64,000 bases of DNA from Anaeromyces robustus (GCA_002104895.1 MCFG01000029.1:1-64000); one strand, 5' to 3'; shown: positions 22,640-37,923, counted from the first letter of the stretch. The notes: generated by a model not told the origin, from the letters alone. Translations and numbers: made by a program.

Positions 22640-23256
22640 GCCTTAATTATTGAAGATAAATCATTGGAAATATATATGGATTAGAACGAATATTATGAAG
22701 ATAATATTTATTACTTGATGCTTAAGGCTTTTATTAATGGATGATATGCATTTGAAAAACTAAAAACTAAAAATTGATGTGGAAAGGAGGCAGTGAATGA
22801 ACTATTTATTAAAGGTTCATCAAAGTCATCTGTTTAGGCTATTGTATGTCTGTCGCATTTTCTTACGGTTATTATGCAAATTGTAAATATATCCTTTCGA
22901 ATTCTCGTCAATTGGTGTAATAACAATAAGAACACTCCGGGTGGATTCAAGGGTGTCTACGTCGACAAGATAAGGCATGGAATTTATTTCAACACGGGTT
23001 AGAATAATATTCATTTGTTGAATGGAAGAAGTTAGAAGTTTAACTTCTTTCCTTTTTGTTTATTTAATAATTTTAATTTGATTAATATCTATAATAAATT
23101 TTATTAGTTTCTTTTGTATCTTCTATTAATTATATTTAATTTTTCATTTCTTGTATTATATATTTTTTACTTTAATGTAATCAATATTTCATATGTATGT
23201 CTTTAATTTAAATTAATTATTTTAATTAAAGATTAATTTTGTCTAAAAAAAATAGC
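22640..23256 (+). mobile_element. LINE relic, family 3 (3' end)
   Basis: A less AT-rich block. Codons up to the TAG at about 23005 end with FKGVYVDKIRHGI, aligning with TKGVDAEKVRQGI in the 59.7 kb element and with the SVEADNSVGQDSR end of the LINE ORFs. The tail at 23227-23256, TTAAAGATTAATTTTGTCTA then poly-A, is nearly the same as the body of the tiny insertion at 37924-37987, which ties the two into one family. Coding capacity upstream is eroded by stops; left boundary and TSD were not found, so this is an older copy. Confidence 0.65.
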
Positions 23257-26618
<3,362 letters not shown>

Positions 26619-28629
26619 ATGAAATTTATATACATATTTTATTATTTAGTTAGTATTTTAATGCTAACTTCAATTGTTTCAGCAAATTCTTGTAAAGATG
26701 TAGTGGATTATTTAGAAAATTCTTGTGATTTAGAAAATAAAGAAGAAATAACAGAAATGTAATTATTATTTATTTATTTATTTATTTATTTTTTAATTTT
26801 TTTAATATTTTTTTATGTAATTAAAAAATTAATAATAGTAATAAAAAAAAGATAATAAAAATTATAATAATAGAAATAATAAAAATAAAATGAATTAAAT
26901 TTTTTAACAATATTATTTATGATTATTTTAAATTTATTTCATTTAAATGTAAATTAATTTTAGACCTGAAGGTATTTCTGGTTTAACTCAAGAAAAAATT
27001 GATAAACTTGGAACTTTAACTGGACTTAAAAATTTGTAATTTTTTTTTTCATATTAAATATTAATTTAACTATAACTATAAATATAAATATTATAATAAT
27101 ATTTATATTATAATAATATATATATTTATATTCATATTATTTATATTTATAACAATAATAATTATTCTTTTATTTTTATGTTAATTTTTATTTCATTTTT
27201 CCTTATAATAGACTTATATATAATACTGAAAATAATAAAGAATCAAGTTTATCAAATAATTTCAATTATGATCCATTAAAAAACTTAAATAATTTAACTT
27301 CAGTGTAAGTTTATAACTATTATTATTATGAAATATTTACATTATTTATATTTACTTATCTTACTTTTTTTTTCATTTATTTAATTTTACTTTATAAAGT
27401 TCTTTAGTTATGATTGACTCAGTCTCAAATGATTTTTTAAAATCCTTACAAAATTTGGAAACTTTGTAAGTTTTTTTTTTTTATCTTTTTGTCTTTTTTT
27501 AGAAATATTATTACTATATATTTAATAGAATTTATTATATTAATATTTATAATATATTTTATATTTTATATTAATATATTATTTTTTTCTTATATTTTAA
27601 TAATAATACATAATTAAATAAGAAATATTCAAATGGGATCTCTTTCTGAAGATAATATTAAAGAAATTTCTAACTTGCCTAACTTTAAAAAATTGTAAAA
27701 ATAAATAATTTATTGAATTATATATATATATATATATTTATGAAGTATTTAAATTTTATATTTTATATTTAAATATTAATCTTATTTTAATGAAACATTT
27801 TTTTTATTTATCAGGATTTTAAATGTAAACTCTGAAATTTCTTACATAAAAGATATGAAGAATTTAGAAGTATTGTAAGTATATAATTAATTTTATAGTA
27901 GAAATTTTATAGAAGAATTATTATAATTTATTATTATTATTATTATTTGTTAATATAATATATTTTATTAAAATAAATTATTTTTTTAAATATAATAGAG
28001 AATATAATGGTTTTAAGCTTACTCAAACCGAAATTGATATAATTTCTTCATTATCAGATCTTAAAGAACTGTATGTTTTTTTTTTATATTTATAAAATAT
28101 ATTATATAAATATTCAATATATTAAATATTATATAAAAATTTTTTAATATTAAAAATTTTATATTTATTCATTTATAATTTTAAATATGAATTAAAAAAA
28201 AAAAAGAGAAATAAATGGTTTGCTTTCTAATGGTTTAAACTCTAAAGAAACCCTAGATTTTTCTCCATTTAAAAAACTTGAAAATCTTACTTCTATGTAA
28301 ATATTTTATAATTTAATAAATAAAATATTTGGATTATATAGAAATAAAATAAATCAATAATTTTTTTTTTTTTCAAAATATTTTTTTTTATTAATTTATA
28401 ATTATCTTTTTATTAACCATTATTTTTATTATTTTTATTTAAATTAGAACTCTAAGAAGAATAAAACTTTATCAAGCTAATATTGATGAATTAAATTTAA
28501 TCAATAACCTTAAGAATATGTAATGTTAATTAATATATATTTATTATATTTTTTTAATGATATTATGATAATTCTTTTTTATTTTATAATAAATTTTATT
28601 AAAAAATATTATATTATATTTTATTATTT

Positions 28630-28671
<42 letters not shown>

Positions 28672-31437
28672 TAAAAAACAAAAAATTAATATTATTTTAA
28701 AAAATTTTTTTTTTAAAAAAAAAAAAAAAATAAATAAAGATCAATATATGATTGTGATTGCGATAAACCTTTGAAATTTGAAACTTTAGATAAGCTTAAT
28801 AGTTATTCATCCGAAAAATTTAAAAAAAATTGTATCATTGGTTATGAATCTTTGACTACTTCCGTAAAAGCTACTGCTACTGCCACCGCTACTGCCACCG
28901 CTACCACTACCACTACTGCTACAAACATTTCTAAAAATAAGTCTAAAGTAAAAATTGCAGCAAGTGAAGATCAATATTATTTCATTTTTGTAGATACTTC
29001 TTCCGCCAATAATTCTGATGAAGGTAAAAGAAAACGTAAAGATGAAAAAACTATTGAAAGTGAATATATTAGTTCTATTTTAGTAGATATTCATCAATTA
29101 ATTCTCGATAATAAAGATACCTATAACGATCCAGAAAAAGTAGAAGAAATGGAAAAAATGGATATATCTATGAAGAAAAAAAGAGATGAAAGTCAATCTC
29201 CAATTTTAATGAATCCAGAAGATACTGTATTAATTCATATGATTTCATCCGTTCAAGATGAAGTCGTTTTATGTGCTTACCTTTCTAATGAATTATCTGG
29301 TGTTGTAAAAAATATGGATAATATAAAAATTAGTAAAGTTAATGAAGTATCCGTGGAACCTGCTTCTTATTATAAGGAAGAAGAAATTAAAAACGAAACA
29401 AAATGGGAAAAATTAGCTGTTAAAGAAAATTCTTATTCTAATCTTTCCTTAATTTCTCAAGGTAAATTTTATCAAGATTTAATTGGTGAATATGATACGA
29501 ATTATTATTATCCAGAATCTGCTGGAAAAGATATTGATGTATTTATTATTGATGCCAATTTTGATTTAAGACATAAAGAATTTTCTAATACCGATGAACG
29601 TACGGTGGAATGTCCAATAAATGTTGTAGATGATATCGTTTATCCTGCTGAAAATAAAAAATTTATTGATGCCTCAACCACAAAAGGTAATGATAATCAT
29701 GGAACTATTGTAGCCGAAGTTATTGGAGGAATAAAATATGGTGTAGCTCATAAAGTAAATATTTATGGTATAAGTATTGATGAATATACTTGGGGAAATA
29801 TTATAGCTGGTTTAAATTATGTTAGAGATAATTTAATTCGTGAAAATAAAGCAATTATTAATATGTCTTTAAGCGGTTATGATAGAATAAGTTCTTCCTA
29901 TGATATTATAGCTCATTTTGAAAAATTAATCCAAGAAATTTATCAAAAAAATGTCATCATGGTTGCTTCTGCCGGTAATGATACTAAAAATGTCTATGAT
30001 ACTAAATCCGATGAAAAAGCCGTTCCTTGTACCTTAGATAGTGTTATATGTGTTGGTGCTATTGATAATCCAAGATATGAATGGCAAACTATGGATATTA
30101 ATAAATATGAAAAAACGAGTTATTCTAATTATGGAGATAAAGTAAATATTTATGCTCCAGGTTATACTTTTGTTAATTTTAAATTTGGAGATTATAGTGA
30201 AGTGGAAAATTTTAGATCAGGAACTTCCTTTTCTGGACCTACCGTAGCTGCTGTTATTGCTACTATTATGAGTGAACATTCTGACATGACTTTTAATTCT
30301 ACTTCTATGTTAAATTATTTACAAGAATTAGCATTGAAAGATATTATTGTGGATGAAGTCACCCCAAATTATTTTATTAATAATGGTAAACATTTAGTCT
30401 ATTCTAAAGATAATGTTTATCATGGATGTGGTATTTATTCTGGAAATCAAAAATGTCAAGATCATCAATGTTGTTCTTCTGAAGGTTATTGTGGATTAGA
30501 ATCTAATCAATGTGGTCAAGGTTGTCAAAGTGAATTTGGACAATGTAATAATAATAATCATTCTGATACTACAACTACTACCACCACTACTACTACAACT
30601 ACCACTACTACTACTACTACTATGATGACACCTATGCCTTCTAATTATTATATAGGTCAATGTGGTAAAGATATTGGTAGTTGTCCAACAGGTCAATGTT
30701 GTAGTAAATATGGTTGGTGTGGATCTACAGATAAACATTGTGGTACAGGATGTCAAAGTGAATTTGGAAAATGTAATAATAATGATAATACTAATACTAC
30801 TACCACTACAACAACTACTACTACCACCACAACTACTACTACCATCATGACCCCTATGCCTACTAATTATACAGGTCAATGTGGTAAAGATATTGGTAGT
30901 TGTCCATCAGGTCAATGTTGTAGTAAATATGGTTGGTGTGGATCTACAGATAAACATTGTGGTACAGGATGTCAAAGTGAATTTGGAAAATGTAATAATA
31001 ATGATAATACTAATACTACTACCACTACAACAACTACTACTACCACCACAACTACTACTACCATCATGACCCCTATGCCTACTAATTATACAGGTCAATG
31101 TGGTAAAGATATTGGTAGTTGTCCATCAGGTCAATGTTGTAGTAAATATGGTTGGTGTGGATCTACAGATAAACATTGTGGTACAGGATGTCAAAGTGAA
31201 TTTGGAAAATGTAATAATAATGATAATACTAATACTACTACCACTACAACAACTACTACTACCACCACAACTACTACTACCATCATGACCCCTATGCCTA
31301 CTAATTATACAGGTCAATGTGGTAAAGATATTGGTAAATGTCCATCAGGTCAATGTTGTAGTAAATATGGTTGGTGTGGTAAATCCGATGCTTATTGTGG
31401 TAGAGGATGTCAAAGTGAATTTGGACAATGTAATTAA
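26619..31437 (+). CDS. Secreted LRR-subtilisin-CBM18 protein, ten exons, 1144 aa
   Basis: Exons by GT..AG and continuous frame: 26619-26758, 26964-27035, 27212-27304, 27400-27465, 27623-27694, 27815-27874, 27999-28070, 28207-28296, 28448-28519, 28740-31437. Residues 1-22 form a signal peptide. Residues ~45-250 are leucine-rich repeats; every intron is phase 2 and cuts the same Leu/Val/Ile/Met codon, so one exon equals one repeat. A Thr/Ala linker and a Lys/Glu-rich propeptide-like region follow. A subtilisin (S8) domain covers ~505-800: Asp517 in [11 protein letters not shown], His566 in [11 protein letters not shown], oxyanion Asn659 in SAGND, Ser742 in [12 protein letters not shown]. The C-terminus has five hevein-type chitin-binding modules (CBM18; [17 protein letters not shown] core) joined by Thr-rich linkers. 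Likely a secreted or cell-wall-bound serine protease that binds chitin or another wall polymer; targets unknown. Splice sites are inferred; the fourth exon border (27400) has an unusual AAAG acceptor but keeps frame. Confidence 0.88.
30662..31380 (+). repeat. 219-bp tandem repeat coding CBM18 plus Thr linker
   Basis: Units begin at 30662, 30881, 31100 and 31319, period 219 bp (73 codons). The second and third units look identical by eye, including the silent positions of the Thr linker, so they arose by recent unequal exchange or slippage. The first CBM18 (30424-30546) lies outside the array and is diverged. Confidence 0.93.
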
Positions 31438-32698
31438 ATTTAAAAAAAAAAAAAAATATTGTACGTATGAAAAAAATTTAAAAAAAAAAAAGTTAAGAAC
31501 AAGAAATATTTTTCAATTTAATTAAAAAATAGAAAAAAATTTTTATAATAAATATATTATAAATATATAATATACAAATATATATAATAATATATAATAA
31601 TATATAATAATATATAATAAAAAGAAAATTATAGATAATCTATAAATATATAAATATAATATATATATAATATATGTTATATTTATTATATTTTATATTT
31701 CTTTATTTATTTTTTTTTTTTTTATTATTATAATTATTATTATTATTATTCATTAGAATATATATATATATTTAAAAAAATTCATCCATTAATATATAAT
31801 CAAATAATATATATATATATATATATTTTTTTTTTCGTTAATGTATATTATTTACATAAAAAGAAGAAGAAGAAGAAGAAGAAAATATATATATATATAT
31901 TAATTATTTATAATTATTTATATAATTATATATATTAAAATATCTTTAAGTATATGAAAAATTATTCATTGATAAATAATTAAACAAACCATTTAATTTA
32001 TATTAATATCTTTTTAATCTTTATATATAATTATATTTATCCATCAAAAACATATTTATATTATTATTCCATAATATTTTATATTTTTTAATTAGCACAT
32101 ATCTTAATTAATTAGTGAAATATATGAAATATATATTATTACCTACAAATAGATTATTAAAATATAATAACAAATAATAACCAAATAATAATATTAATAA
32201 CAAATAATAATAGAATGAAGAGAAAAAAAAAAGGATAATTATAATATTAATAATAAATAATAGAATATAATAATAATATAATAATAATAATATAATAATA
32301 ATAATTAATAATAATAGTATTAATAAAATTGAAACAAAATGAAATGAAATGAAATGAAATAAAATACAAAAAATAAAATACAAAAATAAAATACAATAAA
32401 ATAAAATATTAAAAAAATAAAATACAAAATAAATTCTTTCTATGGCCCATATTTAAAATATTTGTAGTGTGTTTTTTACTTTTTTTAAATGTATAAAAAA
32501 AAAACATATATAAACATATATATATATGTTTCTTTTTTTTTTTTTTATTATTTTAAATATTTTTAGTATGAACAATAATGATTTTTTTTTTAAATATTCT
32601 TTTTTTTTTTTTTAAAATATATATTTTTTTTATAAGAAATCAAGAAATATTTCTCTACATCATTTAATTAAACATCATCTTATTTATATCATTCTTTC
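31438..32698. other. AT-rich spacer
   Basis: No gene seen. AT dinucleotide tracts, AAGAAG repeats near 31860-31882 and AATGAAATG repeats near 32338-32360. The first part must carry the protease 3' UTR. Confidence 0.6.
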
Positions 32699-32709
32699 CT
32701 AATCTAAAT

Positions 32710-32830
32710 CCTCTTCTGAGGACCTGTACTTCCATTCATTTGGAATGCTCAGAAGAGGGTAAATGCCTGTCGATACATGGCGACGTTAAGGGCATTTTAT
32801 GAAGTCTCCTCAATAATTGTTCTTTTTTCT
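32710..32830 (+). ncRNA. Structured 5' leader RNA of the LINE
   Basis: The first bases of the element form an 11-bp perfect stem, CCTCTTCTGAG (32710-32720) with CTCAGAAGAGG (32748-32758). A second nested fold follows: AAATGCC pairs with GGCATTT about 25 bases on, enclosing GTCG/CGAC. It sits exactly at the 5' end, where R2-like and some other LINEs carry self-cleaving ribozymes or promoter/translation elements. I could not match a hammerhead, HDV or twister core, so only structure is claimed. Confidence 0.6.
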
Positions 32831-33310
32831 AATAATATGTATAAGCTGGATATGCAGGAAATGAGTTATTTGTATTTTCTTTTAAATTTACCTTTCATGT
32901 ATTTCTGTATATTATCACTGTATGAATCCATTGTAATTGCTTTAATTATTGTATGAGCTTGATTCACTCAAAAGCATGTGCTTATACTTTATTAGAATTT
33001 AGAATAGTTATTTTTGAGTTCTTCACCTTTAACTTTTTTTTTAATTTTCATGAATTTAAGAATTTACAAGATTTCAAATATATTTACATTCGCAAAAAGA
33101 GATTTTTATAACAACTATCAATATTCTACAAGTGTTTTTATAATAGAGTAAAGAAGATAAACAATTGATAAATTTAAACAAAAGAAAAAAAAAAAAAGAA
33201 AAAATTTACATTCAGTTATTACTAGTCTACATTTTTAACTCGATTTTTTTAGTTTAGTACTTTCATTTTACTTTTTTTATTTTTTTCATCAATATTAAAT
33301 ATAGATCATA

Positions 33311-36300
33311 ATGGTACGAAATTTTTATAATAGTAACGAAAATAGCAATGTTTTTGTTCGTGGATTCCGCTGTTATGGAACTGATATTAACAACACTAGC
33401 ATTATCTTCATCAATGGCCTTCACTCATGGACCAATGCATATATGATGGATTTTCTGGAATCAAATCTTAAGGAATTCAACAAGTACATTCTTTCAGTTA
33501 AACGATCTATGTGTTCTAGAGGTTGGTATTTTAGGATCAAAGTTTTATCATCTGACTTTAAATTCGATGATTTCAAAAAGAAATTTGTATCATATATCTC
33601 AAATGCTAGCTTGTCGTATAGTAATTGCACTCATTATATTCGTAAAAGGTCACTTCAACAGATCAGAAATCAACTATTTTCTCCTTCAACAAACTTTAAT
33701 GATTCAATTAATAACCAAAGTAAGTCTACAACAAACTTAAATGATTCAATCAATAACCAAAGAAATTCTACAACAAACTTAAATGATTCAATTAATAACC
33801 AAAGTAATTCTACTACAACATCCTCACAATCTAATACTTCAGATTCTTTCCAACGCAACTCATTAGTTAGTATACACTCTAATCTCAACACTCTTAATTC
33901 TATCAAAGATAAGTTTACTTTTTGTCTCAGTTGGAATACCAATGGATGGAACCACGAAAAGAAAGATAGTATCGAATACTTTATCACATTATTCAAACCT
34001 CTTTTTCTCTGTTTTCAAGAAACAAAGAACGGTTCTGGTGCCAATAGTAGTCAACCATGTAAAGTCACTATTCCCAATTACCGATATTTTGTTAGAAGAG
34101 CCGTTGATAGTATTCCAGGCATGAGAGGTTTATTTTTAGGTTATCATAAATCTTGTCAAGCAATACTTGAAGAGAATTCATTTAATTACATTATTTCCTT
34201 AACTAATTATAATATATACGACTCTAAATGCTCTGTTGGAAATGTATATATCCCTGTCAGCTCTCATTCTACACAAGTGAAGTGTGCTTTAGCAGAAGTT
34301 ATTGATTGGCTTAATATTCATCGTGATCATGCTTCTATTCTTGTTGGGGATTTTAACATGAAAACAGTGGACCTTGAAGAAAAAATATCACAAATTAATG
34401 GTTGGATGATTTTACCTCTCAATAGTTCAAGAATCTCTTGGGTTCAAGGTAATTTATCTTCAGATATTGATCATGCTTTGGTTAATTATAAAATGTTGAA
34501 CCTTATATCTTATGCTTCCTTTATTGATTATCACCCAGTCTCTGATCATAAACCAATGTTAGTATATTGTAAGAAAAATTTTGTTGATCTCTCCTTTACT
34601 CACCCAAAAAAGGTTGTTCAATGGAATAGAATTCGCTGTAAGGAAATGAAAAACGATATTGTTGACAATAACAAGTTTGCTATTTTAAATAATGAGATCT
34701 TTAATAATCCTTCTCTTTCTATTGATGATCTAGTTGATAAGTTTATTAATACTTCTAATTCAATTGCAGAGGACCTTGAAATTACATCTTCTACTGAAAT
34801 TAGGAAATCAATGTTCCATATGTCACGTAATATTTACTGTCTTCAAAGAATCAAAAGCTTGAAGTATCGACAAATTAAAAAGAGCCATTTGGATTATGAA
34901 CCTAATCAATTTATTATCCTTGTTGCATCTTATAATAAATTATGCCAATCTATTCATAAAAAATGTAATGAATTTAGAAGACAAAACTATTTATTTTGGA
35001 TTAAAGTAGGCTGCGAGGCTACCTTAAAAAATGACAGCAGAAAATCATGGTCATGGATTAAGAAGAATATTAAAAATAACAATCAGGAGTTATTTATACC
35101 TCATCCTATCAGAGACCACCAAGATAACTTAGTGTATAGTACTAAAGATCAATTAGATGTTTGGTGCAATTATTATAAGAAACTTAGTTATGACTCTACT
35201 GGACATAGCATGAATAAAAAATTCTGGAAGAATTCTCCCGCTATTAATCGTATAAAGAGTGGAAATAACATAGTATGGGATATTAACCAAGATATCAGCA
35301 TTGAAGAAATCAAAAAGGCCATCCTTTCTATCCCTAACTTTAAAGCCTCAGGTCCCGATGGTATCCCTATTGAATTTTATAAAGCTTTAATTCCTGATTC
35401 CTCTTCGAATGACTCTGTAAATAATGATTCCTATGTTCCGGCTGGTCTTAGTTGTTTCTGTTTCTTAATTAATCGTATTTGGAATGGTGATTTTCCTATT
35501 TTTTGGAATAATGCATCCATTGTTTCTATTCCAAAAAAAGGCGATCTTTCTAATTGTGATAACTATCGTGGTATCTCACTTATCAATAATGGTATTAAGA
35601 TTCTTTCGAAAATTATTGCTTCTAGAATTTCTGAATATGGTATAAGTCATGGATTCATCAGACCAGAACAATTTGGCTTTCGGAATAAGGAAGAATGTAT
35701 TAGTCTTTATATCTCTATTCTTTCTATTTGTCAAAGACGTAAATTCAAAGGGGAAGATACTTATATAGCTTTTCTGGATCTTAAAAAAGCTTACGATTCT
35801 GTGCCCATATATAACATCTTGTCGAAAATTTATACTCTTGGTATACAAGGAAAATGCTTTCAATTTTTGGAGAACCTATATCTGTCTTCCAAAGCTTGTG
35901 TTAAAATTAATGGACAATTTTCCGATTCTTTCAGAATACTTAAAGGAGTTCGACAAGGATGTCCCTTATCTCCTATACTTTTTAATTTGTTTATCAACGA
36001 CATCTTCAACGATTGCCTGCATAATGGTGTGAAAATAGATACTGAATATTGTTGTGGAGGATTATTTGCTGATGATATTGTTCTTTGTGCCCCTAGTAGA
36101 TCTCGTATGAACAAACTTCTTCGTTTAGTTGGTAAATGGGCTAAGGACAACGAGATGACTTTTGGAATTAATAAATGTGGCACATTAGCTGTTAGACATG
36201 AAAATTCGGAATATATTCTTAGAGAGGACCCTACCTTTTATTTAACAGGAATCGCAATCCCTAAAACAGATTGTTATACTTACCTTGGTGTTCCCTTTCA

Positions 36301-37588
36301 CAAAACTCTAGATTTAAAATTCGTTATTAGTAAAATGAAAAATAAAGTTAGTAAGGCTTTGTTTTCAATTCAGGGTTTTTTAAAAAATGATCTGATTCCT
36401 ATTCCTCTTAAAAGAACTTTATTCTCTGCAAAAGTTATTGGACAAGTTTCCTATTACGCGCCTTTGCTTGGTTCTAACAAAAACAATACTAGTTCTACAC
36501 AAACAATAATTAACAAAGGTTTTTATTGGATTTTAGGCTACTCGAAACCTAATTCTTTTGTTTCTATTTATTGCATCTCAAAAGAACTCAATATTCCTCC
36601 ACTTTCTGGTAAATGTGCTTTAGCTCAGGTTAGATGTTTTAATAAGTGGAAGGACTCCAACTGCATTATCTCAAAGATAGTTAATAATGTTGCTACAACA
36701 AGAAAATGGACTTGGGACAAAGAAAGTAAAATATTAAATGATAAATTAAACAATATTTCATCCTCTACTAAAGAAATTATGGAATTCTATTGGGACAGAG
36801 ACATGAACAGTGATAAATCAATTAAAGCTAAAACTTATAAATTGTACAACTTTGAAGAATCAAGAAGTTACTTAAAGCTTAATCTAGAATTTCCTGAATA
36901 TAGCAAAGGTTTTCGGTGGATACTTAGGGCAAGATGTGGATATAAAATCGATGCTAGAGTTGCAAAAGCTGCTAAAATGATTAATAATTCTTGTCCTAAT
37001 TGTTGTTCATGTTGTTTCCATTGTGACAGTTATCAGAGAATTGATCATTGGTTTATAAATTGTTTCTTATTTAAAAATCTTCGTATTGATCACTTCTCTG
37101 ATTTAGATAGAAATTTTTTTTATTTTTTAGATAGTCTTTTTAATAGTTTAGTTAGGACCAGTAATAACCCTAGTGTGGATAATAGAATAAATAATATTGT
37201 TAAGGGTTATAAAAGTAGTAATAATAGTATAAGTAATATAGATATATTAGGTAGTAAAAAAATAGTTAATAGGTATAGAATATATATTTTTTTAATTGGT
37301 GGTAGAGATTATGGTTTTAGTGATAGAATTAACAATAGTCCATACAAAAAGGAATGGGAATGTTTGTTTAAGTGTCAGACTGAATCTGGTACTTATTCAA
37401 AATCCCCATTCTTGTTGCGATCTGCGGCTCTATTGAATGATATCATGCCTGTTGTCTGTAAAAGACAACATATATTATTCAATAAATTTAAAACCAACCT
37501 CTCCAGGAACGTCAATGCTGATAACACAGTAGGACAGCCTAGTAGGGCAAATGCCGATCCTATTTCCGACCCTAGTGGAATAGGATAG
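33311..37588 (+). CDS. LINE polyprotein: endonuclease-reverse transcriptase, 1425 aa
   Basis: Single-ORF non-LTR retrotransposon protein. Residues 1-125 are a basic/aromatic domain that could be an ORF1-like RNA-binding region (inference). Residues ~130-180 hold three 16-17-residue Asn/Ser-rich repeats (NDSINNQ.NSTTNL). Residues ~200-420 form an APE-type endonuclease: LSWNTNG, QET, GDFN (346-349) and the closing SDHKPM. The reverse transcriptase spans ~650-980, with KASGPDGIP, IPKKGDLSNCDNYRGISL, FLDLKKAYDSV (Asp823), GVRQGCPLSP and FADD (919-922). A thumb region and a Cys/His cluster (SCPNCCSCCFHC..H..C) lie near 1230-1260, with a conserved NADNTVGQPSR end. No RNase H domain is visible. All catalytic residues are present, with no stop or frameshift. 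Confidence 0.95.
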   Translation: MVRNFYNSNENSNVFVRGFRCYGTDINNTSIIFINGLHSWTNAYMMDFLESNLKEFNKYILSVKRSMCSRGWYFRIKVLSSDFKFDDFKKKFVSYISNASLSYSNCTHYIRKRSLQQIRNQLFSPSTNFNDSINNQSKSTTNLNDSINNQRNSTTNLNDSINNQSNSTTTSSQSNTSDSFQRNSLVSIHSNLNTLNSIKDKFTFCLSWNTNGWNHEKKDSIEYFITLFKPLFLCFQETKNGSGANSSQPCKVTIPNYRYFVRRAVDSIPGMRGLFLGYHKSCQAILEENSFNYIISLTNYNIYDSKCSVGNVYIPVSSHSTQVKCALAEVIDWLNIHRDHASILVGDFNMKTVDLEEKISQINGWMILPLNSSRISWVQGNLSSDIDHALVNYKMLNLISYASFIDYHPVSDHKPMLVYCKKNFVDLSFTHPKKVVQWNRIRCKEMKNDIVDNNKFAILNNEIFNNPSLSIDDLVDKFINTSNSIAEDLEITSSTEIRKSMFHMSRNIYCLQRIKSLKYRQIKKSHLDYEPNQFIILVASYNKLCQSIHKKCNEFRRQNYLFWIKVGCEATLKNDSRKSWSWIKKNIKNNNQELFIPHPIRDHQDNLVYSTKDQLDVWCNYYKKLSYDSTGHSMNKKFWKNSPAINRIKSGNNIVWDINQDISIEEIKKAILSIPNFKASGPDGIPIEFYKALIPDSSSNDSVNNDSYVPAGLSCFCFLINRIWNGDFPIFWNNASIVSIPKKGDLSNCDNYRGISLINNGIKILSKIIASRISEYGISHGFIRPEQFGFRNKEECISLYISILSICQRRKFKGEDTYIAFLDLKKAYDSVPIYNILSKIYTLGIQGKCFQFLENLYLSSKACVKINGQFSDSFRILKGVRQGCPLSPILFNLFINDIFNDCLHNGVKIDTEYCCGGLFADDIVLCAPSRSRMNKLLRLVGKWAKDNEMTFGINKCGTLAVRHENSEYILREDPTFYLTGIAIPKTDCYTYLGVPFHKTLDLKFVISKMKNKVSKALFSIQGFLKNDLIPIPLKRTLFSAKVIGQVSYYAPLLGSNKNNTSSTQTIINKGFYWILGYSKPNSFVSIYCISKELNIPPLSGKCALAQVRCFNKWKDSNCIISKIVNNVATTRKWTWDKESKILNDKLNNISSSTKEIMEFYWDRDMNSDKSIKAKTYKLYNFEESRSYLKLNLEFPEYSKGFRWILRARCGYKIDARVAKAAKMINNSCPNCCSCCFHCDSYQRIDHWFINCFLFKNLRIDHFSDLDRNFFYFLDSLFNSLVRTSNNPSVDNRINNIVKGYKSSNNSISNIDILGSKKIVNRYRIYIFLIGGRDYGFSDRINNSPYKKEWECLFKCQTESGTYSKSPFLLRSAALLNDIMPVVCKRQHILFNKFKTNLSRNVNADNTVGQPSRANADPISDPSGIG

Positions 37589-37812
37589 ATCAATTTTACT
37601 TTAATTCTATATTTAGAATTAAGGGCTGTATGGATTTATTGTTTTTAAATATTATTATACTTCTTTTTTTCCTCCAGTATTATCTATTATTATCTATAAT
37701 ATTTTACTGGTTTTTATTTTTTTTAGTATCATTTTTTTTCATTATGTGTTTTTTTTATGATTCATGTATTTTAATATTTAAATTCAATAAAGTTGACGTA
37801 CAAATTGTGTGC

Positions 37813-37850
<38 letters not shown>

Positions 37851-37923
37851 AATCTAAAAAAAAACTAATAATAAATAATTAATAAAATAAAATAATATTT
37901 AAAAAAAAAAGTTAATTCAAATG

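Larger units (their letters stand above)
32709..37848 (+). mobile_element. Full-length LINE, family 1
   Basis: A complete non-LTR retrotransposon of about 5.1 kb: structured 5' leader (32709-33310), one long ORF (33311-37588), a 3' UTR ending in TGTGTGCCAT, and a poly-A of about 33. A perfect 10-bp TSD CTAATCTAAA flanks it (32699-32708 and 37849-37858), which fixes the 5' end just before the leader hairpin. The ORF is intact and the TSD is perfect, so the insertion is recent and may be competent. Other copies: 7027-8979 and 20145-20259. Confidence 0.95.

Noticed and set aside
22826-23014. 62-aa minus-strand ORF
   Set aside because: Opposite to the LINE-like plus-strand frame ending at about 23005; no domain.
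30496-31317. Antisense and alternate-frame ORFs over the CBM18 repeats
   Set aside because: Shadows of the repetitive coding sequence; Thr codon runs keep other frames open.
33421-36183. Antisense ORFs across the LINE
   Set aside because: No motif or codon bias; sense frame is a complete LINE polyprotein.
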